From Tetramitus jugosus (taxonomy: Eukaryota > Heterolobosea > Eutetramitea > Acrasida > Vahlkampfiidae), in contig OW569349.1 of NCBI GenBank assembly GCA_937625935.1, positions 434,001 to 498,000 on the forward strand: a stretch of 64,000 nt of DNA. The letters run 5' to 3'. A model generated the notes under the pieces. It was not told the origin of the DNA. It was given only the letters and a program-made list of their open reading frames with translations, and did no database searches. Made by a program: the position numbers and the translations under genes. Positions 59,100 through 64,000 of the stretch are shown piece after piece. Positions within the stretch are counted from its first letter, which is position 1. Each line of letters begins with the position of its first letter.

Positions 59100-59835
59100 A
59101 TGACAGATCAGATTAAATTTTGCTGCATTGCAACTGGTTCCCCTTTTGAAAGAACCAACCAATACCCCAGACAAGCACCCACAACTGAACTCGACAAGGC
59201 AATCAACGTGGTGCTTCAAAAGGTGAGCCGAGCGGATCACAGAAGAACACTGACACATGACAAGAGCAACCTTGTGATTCATTTCACTGTTCACAATGGT
59301 GTTTGTTTCATATGCATTGCTGATAGTCAGTCCAAGCAGAGGACATGTTGGGGATTGCTGGATGATATGGAACAGAATTGGGACAAGGGAGCCATCAAGG
59401 GAAGCAAAGGAGATCGATTTCTGAAGGAACGATTGAGTTTTTTCAATGACCCAAGTAATGACGTATGTTTTTTTTTGACATGACAGTATTGTGATTTCAG
59501 TTCAATAGAGCCCTAACAACCCAGTTCCATCGGTTTAGAAATTGACATTGTTGAATGAGCGTGTAAGTGAGCTCAAGGATGTCATGATTGAAAATTTTGA
59601 CAAGTTACTGGTCAGAGGAGAAGACATTGAACAATTAGTGAGTAGCACGAATGACTTGGTGGAAAGTGCTCATCTCATGGATCGAAAAGCCACAACAGTG
59701 AAGAGAATCTCAATGTGGAAACTGATTCTCATTGTGATTATTATTCTCGTGGTTGTAATTGTTGCAATTATTGTACTTATTTTGATTATCGTTGCAGCTG
59801 CTTGCAAGGGATTCAAGAATTGCAAGAAGAAGTAA
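59100..59835 (+). CDS. VAMP7: VAMP7-like longin R-SNARE
   Basis: There are two exons: 59100-59462 and 59539-59835. The 76 bp intron (GTATGT donor, GTTTAG acceptor) is in phase 0 and joins NDPSND-KLTLLNERVSEL. The 219-residue product has the length and layout of VAMP7. The longin domain spans 1-120 (QIKFCCIATGSPFERTN; LVIHFTVHNGVCFICIAD; FLKERLSFFNDPSND). The SNARE motif spans about 125-185 with the zero-layer Arg in NFDKLLVRGEDIEQL. A C-terminal membrane anchor follows (MWKLILIVIIILVVVIVAII) and a short Cys/Lys tail. It mediates fusion of endosomes, lysosomes or secretory vesicles. The membrane segment is unusually long, about 35 hydrophobic residues. Confidence 0.93.
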
Positions 59836-59970
59836 AAAGCCTCGCTTTCCAATGTCCAAGGTGTCGAATCAATCGAAGGGGTTGACGTCCGGGACTCCTT
59901 CACTTGTGAGTAGGAGTGAGTGCAAAATTTCGACCAATAAATGTGTGGATTTATTATTCGCTACAATTTC

Positions 59971-60816
59971 TTACAATTTGCTTACCTTGAAGAACTTCTT
60001 AATGGCAAGTTGTGCCTCTTGGCTCAACATTCGCTCTTTCAACATGTGCGACTCTCTTGCATTGACCTCATGAAGCACTTGCTTCTCTCTCATCAACTGC
60101 TTGGTAGCAATGAGTGCTCCAGGTGGATGGACAGCCAATTGTTTGGTGATAAATGCTTGTACTTGATCCATGAGTTGATCATGTGGAAACACCTGATGCA
60201 CCAAGTGATATTCCGTATTGGCCATCTGTGCACTCAGTTTCATATTCTGCAACAGAACACTGTTTGCCTTCAATTGACCCATCAACTTTGGAAAAGTGTA
60301 GCTCGAACAAGCTTCAGCACAAATTGCCAAGTTCATGAACGGTGTGTGGAATGTTGCTCGATCCGAACAGAACACAAAGTCACACAATGGTATCATTGTG
60401 ACACCAATGCCAACACTGGGACCATTAATTGCCAAAATCATAATTTTCTTAAAGTCAATCAGCACATCAACCAGTTTTTGAACACTATCAAAAATCAATG
60501 CGTCCAACCCTTGTTCAATCTCTTGTCTTGTTGCATTGGGCTTGAGCATGACACCAACATTGCCCAGATCATTTCCTGCAGTGAAAAACTTGCCAGACCC
60601 AGTCAAAACAACAAAAGTAATCTCGTCACAGATATCACAATACTGCAACACACGGATCAACGTCTGATATTGCTCATTGGTAAATGTGTTGAGCTTGGAG
60701 GGGCGATTCAGAGTGATGGTCACTGTGCGATTCTGTGGAGTGAATTGGGTGATCAGTTGATTGGAGGGAGATAATCTTGAAAGCATTTCCAAATCAATGG
60801 ATACGGTGGATGACAT
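59971..60816 (-). CDS. ECI2: Peroxisomal enoyl-CoA delta isomerase (ECI2-like)
   Basis: The 281-residue crotonase-fold enzyme has VTITLNRPSKLNTFTNEQY, then GKFFTAGNDL, and ILAINGPSVGIGVTMIPLCDFVFCSD, which form the oxyanion region. The block EACSSYTFPKLMG corresponds to EGCSSYTFPKIMS of human ECI2, including its catalytic Glu. The C-terminus ends in VSKL, a peroxisome targeting signal type 1, as human ECI2 ends KSKL. It moves double bonds in unsaturated fatty acyl-CoA for beta-oxidation. I start at the ATG at 60816, where similarity begins. An in-frame ATG at 60966 would add 50 residues with a mixed basic/Phe-rich sequence. The codons for VSKL overlap a GTAAGC splice-donor-like string. Confidence 0.88.
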   Translation of the reverse strand: MSSTVSIDLEMLSRLSPSNQLITQFTPQNRTVTITLNRPSKLNTFTNEQYQTLIRVLQYCDICDEITFVVLTGSGKFFTAGNDLGNVGVMLKPNATRQEIEQGLDALIFDSVQKLVDVLIDFKKIMILAINGPSVGIGVTMIPLCDFVFCSDRATFHTPFMNLAICAEACSSYTFPKLMGQLKANSVLLQNMKLSAQMANTEYHLVHQVFPHDQLMDQVQAFITKQLAVHPPGALIATKQLMREKQVLHEVNARESHMLKERMLSQEAQLAIKKFFKVSKL

Positions 60817-61089
60817 TTTCGAGAGGAGAGTTGAATTTGTTGTGTAATTGGTAGTGAATCCACTGTTTGTTGTTGCAGCAGGAAGGAAAATTTGCACCTG
60901 AGGAGAAAAAAACGAGCAGGAGATACTCCAGTCAATAAATAGTTTTACTTGACCCTTCACAATCATTGTTTCCTTTCAATGCTTTGTTTCGATGGGTTCC
61001 ATTAAACAACAACCATGGAAAATACTGTCTCTAGTGAGAAAGAGCTTGCATTCCCAAAGATGCTTAATCCTTCATCATGAGTAACTGCT

Positions 61090-61491
61090 TCAAATCTCGA
61101 ATTCCTTGTTCTCGGTCATAAAACCTTTGGATAGATATCTTTCTCGTCCGTAGTTCACTTCAACCCTCTCGGGCTCAGATTGAGTTTCCTCACTGAACGA
61201 TTTCTCGTCAGTTTTGTGCGCTCCCTTCTTGGGAAGCTCCATAGAGCTACTGAAGGGTCTTGGGGCGTAGGATCTACTCTCCTTGGATTTCTCTTTGATT
61301 AAACTTTGATGAAGCTCTGACAACTCACCAGTGAGCCATTCTCTGGACACCACTCTCCGAATCTTAGGAAGGTTCTCTTTGAGAAAGCTATACTCGGACA
61401 CATCATTGTTACTATCCTCTTGATATCCAGCTAAGATGTCCAAGACATAAATCTTATTATTCTTGCCTCTGAACCACTTGGTTATCCACAT
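61090..61491 (-). CDS. Small orphan protein
   Basis: This 133-residue protein is not recognised. It begins MWITKWFRGKNNKIYVLDIL. A helical middle (FLKENLPKIRRVVSREWLTGEL; ELHQSLIKEKSKES) and a charged Ser/Glu/Lys-rich C-terminus follow. It has no membrane helix and no signal peptide. It sits between the ECI2-like gene (stop-to-start 274 bp) and the PP2C gene with a divergent region of 328 bp that contains an E2F-like site. It could be a small basal or cell-cycle factor, but nothing in the sequence shows it. Confidence 0.5.
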   Translation of the reverse strand: MWITKWFRGKNNKIYVLDILAGYQEDSNNDVSEYSFLKENLPKIRRVVSREWLTGELSELHQSLIKEKSKESRSYAPRPFSSSMELPKKGAHKTDEKSFSEETQSEPERVEVNYGRERYLSKGFMTENKEFEI

Positions 61492-61819
61492 TAATCAATC
61501 TACTTGATCTCGTTTCTGTTGTTGAAAGATACTAGCATCAACACATTCCATTTCCTGGCAGTTTAATTTGGCCTCTCTATCATGTCGTTTCACTCACCTA
61601 ACGTTCAGTGAAGTTCGATGTTCTAATTGTCCTCTTTTGAACCTCAATGTTCAATCCGTCCCGTTTTGTCATATCATCCGTAGTGCATCCGATGTCATTT
61701 CACCGGAGAGATCATGTTTCGCGCCCAACATGTCGGAATATTGTTTCTCCACAATTCGAACAACCAACAACAGAAATCCGCCCACACAAAAACAATCATA
61801 AATTTGACAAACAGAGATC
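61492..61819. other. Divergent region between the orphan gene and PP2C
   Basis: This 328 bp region includes an E2F-like site (tttcgcgccc, 61717-61726) about 94 bp before the PP2C ATG. No other signal. Confidence 0.4.
61717..61726. promoter_or_regulatory. E2F-like TTTCGCGCC element upstream of PP2C
   Basis: tttcgcgccc is a full match to the TTTSGCGC E2F/DP consensus. Confidence 0.5.
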
Positions 61820-63510
61820 ATGGGTTTGCAACACGCTGTACCAATCAAGGAGACTCACAGTGGCCTCAATAACCACATTTACTATGCAAGCAGCAGTATG
61901 CAAGGCTACAGACCTGAACAAGAAGATGCTCATTGTAACGAATTGGACGTTCCGATCGATCCAACCAAGAATCGTTTCGATCAGGATTACAAGTTTTGTG
62001 TCTTTGGTGTTTTCGATGGTCATGCAGGTATGTGATCTAAACTGCTGCTGCTGAAAAGACAAAAGAAAAGCTTTTCAGTGGTTTTTTTTTCGTAGTGCAA
62101 TTTTTTTTCTCGTTTCTTGTTTGTTGAGCTTATTGGTTTTTTCAATCAAGCACTCTCCATGATGATTTTGTCCATTTGATCACTCACCAACCACTATTTG
62201 ATCCAATCATGAACATGATAATGACTCTTATTCTTGCTACACATTATCTAGGTGCCATGGCAAGTGAATACTGCTCAAAGCATTTGCTCCCATGCGTTGT
62301 ACAGTGTGAAGAAGAGCGTTTGGCTCAATTGCCTGACGACTGTGAAGACTCATTGAAGCGTGTCTGGGGATCCGATGACCTGTTCACCACAGCCTACCTC
62401 AAGTGTGATGCTGACTTGAGACAGTATCACTTGGATTGCAATGTTCAGCCAGAGTTGGGCGCTGGCACAACAAGCATTGCTGTGTATTGTAGATTGCCTG
62501 TTGACAAAACCAAACCTCATGAGATTGTCTGTACAAATGTCGGTGATTCAAGAGCAATTTTGTTTGATGGTGCAACGAATACTACGGTTGCTATGAGCAA
62601 GGATCAAAAACCATCCAACGACAAGGAGAGAACAAGAATTGAAGCTGCTGGTAAGATGGTGAGCATGGGTAGAGTCATGGGCAACTTGGCTGTTGCTAGA
62701 GCTTTTGGAGACTTTAGATACAAGAACAGTCCTGATGTTCCAGAGATACAACAGGCTGTGTGTGTCGAACCAGAGATTAAGAGATATGAGTTTACACCTG
62801 CTACTACCTTGACCAATGGGCAATATCAGTTTGTTGTGTTAGCGTAAGTAATATTACTGTTGCTTGTGTTTCTGCGATTGCATGAATGTTTGACAGACAC
62901 ATCAATGCCTAACTCTCTATCTCTGTTTCTGTTATTCTCTCTGTTTTCTCTTCAATGATGATTGTATTTTAGTTGTGATGGATTGTGGGACAAGATGTCT
63001 AACCCTGAAGTCTCCGACTATATTCGTCAACACTTGGCCGAGTATCAAATCTTTAATGAAGAGTATGCATTGACACAGACACAAATGGAACCAGTGCAAA
63101 GAACCTGGATGCACAAGCAAGTGTCCACATGGACCAGTGATGACATTGCTTCCTTCCTCGAGTCTATACCCTCCAAGTTCAAGAGATACTTTAGACTGAT
63201 CAACAATGGAAGAGATTTGGTCAATTATGTAACCAATGATGCTGTATGGGAATCTCTCATGCAAACCAAGGAAGGAATTGTCAATCCTCATGACTTTACC
63301 GAAGCTATCGGTCAAGAGTTTAGAGACATTGTCTTGAAAACCATTGAAGACAACAATGCCAAGCTAACGGCAGATGTTCAAATCAAGAGCACTACTGCTA
63401 AGCTTGCATTCCTCACTGAGAAACTGATTGACTTTGTTGTGTTCAAGAAGAGAAGTGAGGACAATGTCTCCGTCACGATCATTCTTCTGAAACCGACAAG
63501 TGAAAACTAA
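61820..63510 (+). CDS. PP2C-family protein phosphatase with inserted SAM-like domain
   Basis: There are three exons: 61820-62027, 62252-62843 and 62973-63510. Introns of 224 and 129 bp (GTATGT and GTAAGT donors) join in phases 1 and 2. The product is about 445 residues. PP2C metal-binding residues are present: RPEQEDAH, VFGVFDGHAG, TNVGDSRAILFDG, VVLACDGLWDKM and RSEDNVSVTIILL. Between the fourth and fifth lies an extra ~75-residue segment (about 310-385) that looks like a SAM domain: VSTWTSDDIASFLESI, FRLINNGRDLVNYVT and IVNPHDFTEAIGQEF. PP2C enzymes dephosphorylate Ser/Thr. The N-terminus MGLQHAV is a possible myristoylation site. Confidence 0.88.
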
Positions 63511-63711
63511 AGAGACCTCCCAACGGCCCACCCATCTCTCACTCAAAAAAGCATACGTGCGTACATCTCTCGTGTTGTATTCACTCAACAATATTCGCAT
63601 CAATAAACCTCAAATATTTCAAACAGCTTCAACAAGGCAAAATAATCAGCAAAATTTTCCACACAACAAAAAACAGCATCAATCAACAATCCATTCATTC
63701 ATCACAGAGAT

Positions 63712-64000
63712 ATGCACAAACTCCTATTGACAACTGTTGCGCCAAGAACACGCATGAACATGTCTTGCACTCACAATTGCATGATGATTCATCAAGTCAG
63801 AAGTGTCATCTCCTCCAAACACCCCTTTCAAAACCCTCATCACCCCAACAACAACAACAACAAAAAGAGGCACAATCATGCACAGCAAACACACCCAACA
63901 TCATCACCCCATGAAAAACATGAGGATCCATTGGACCAAGAGCTAAAGCAACTCATGGACGAACACATTGCACAGGAAGTGAAGGAAACGGAGCTTAAAA
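63712..64000 (+). CDS. Partial gene, N-terminus only, basic Asn/His-rich protein
   Basis: An ATG at 63712 opens a frame to the window end (96 complete codons, no stop). The start MHKLLLTTVAPRTRMNMSC is basic and hydrophobic with no acidic residue for about 60 residues, which suggests a mitochondrial targeting signal. A His/Asn/Lys-rich stretch then leads to an acidic helix (DPLDQELKQLMDEHIAQEV). Family unknown from this fragment. It is tandem to PP2C with 201 bp between. Confidence 0.5.
   Translation, partial: MHKLLLTTVAPRTRMNMSCTHNCMMIHQVRSVISSKHPFQNPHHPNNNNNKKRHNHAQQTHPTSSPHEKHEDPLDQELKQLMDEHIAQEVKETELK

Noticed and set aside
59941-60774. 277-codon plus-strand frame opposite the ECI2-like gene
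   Set aside because: Cys/His/Leu-rich antisense shadow without a recognisable domain; the crotonase motifs are on the minus strand.
1-64000. CRISPR arrays, insertion sequences, operons or bacterial promoters
   Set aside because: No repeat-spacer pattern, transposase or terminal inverted repeats were seen; gene structure with introns and tRNA B-box is eukaryotic.

Overview
The window is nuclear DNA of a gene-dense, intron-poor amoeboflagellate protist. I infer a heterolobosean of the Naegleria type. The evidence is indirect: about 41 protein genes and one tRNA gene lie in 64 kb on both strands. Gaps between genes are often under 100 bp. Most genes have no intron, or one or two short GT-AG introns (58-170 bp, donors such as GTATGT and GTAAGT) near the 5' end. 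All three standard stop codons are used as stops. Asn, Gln, Thr and Ser codon runs interrupt many proteins, and cilium/centriole genes sit beside amoeboid actin genes. Species cannot be fixed from this alone.

Layout. 0.1-14.5 kb: a seven-helix receptor, a TPM-like membrane protein, RanGAP, TPGS2, a small orphan, an Abi-like WAVE-complex subunit, a diaphanous-type formin and THOC6. 14.5-24 kb: a ZMYND12-like TPR protein, an LRRC61-like protein, a Gln/Asn-rich orphan, a eukaryotic Hsp33, an XRN-type nuclease and a PX protein. 24-34 kb: exportin-6, 6-phosphogluconolactonase, a metallophosphoesterase, a mitochondrial carrier, an AIG1/ADTRP hydrolase, an OB-fold/Nudix fusion and a membrane J-protein. 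34-46.7 kb: CAP, an EF-hand protein kinase, a coiled-coil protein, a two-helix membrane protein, a MORN protein, a CEP70-like protein, THOC3 and TMEM237. 46.9-57.5 kb: eIF4A, GTP-type PEPCK, HYLS1, mitochondrial SHMT, an EF-hand protein with F-x-P repeats and a DinB-fold protein. 57.7-64 kb: a Pro-rich protein, tRNA-Asp(GTC), a VAMP7-like R-SNARE, a peroxisomal ECI2-like isomerase, a small orphan, a PP2C phosphatase with an inserted SAM-like domain and a partial gene.

Two themes recur. One is actin: Abi, formin, CAP and exportin-6. The other is the cilium and centriole: TPGS2, ZMYND12-like, CEP70-like, TMEM237, HYLS1, and probably the MORN and F-x-P proteins. This fits a cell that switches between crawling and swimming. 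Several promoters, mostly divergent ones, carry an E2F-like CGCG/GGCGC element. I give 5' ends at the first plausible ATG. Splice sites were inferred from GT/AG signals plus reading-phase and family continuity, without transcript data.
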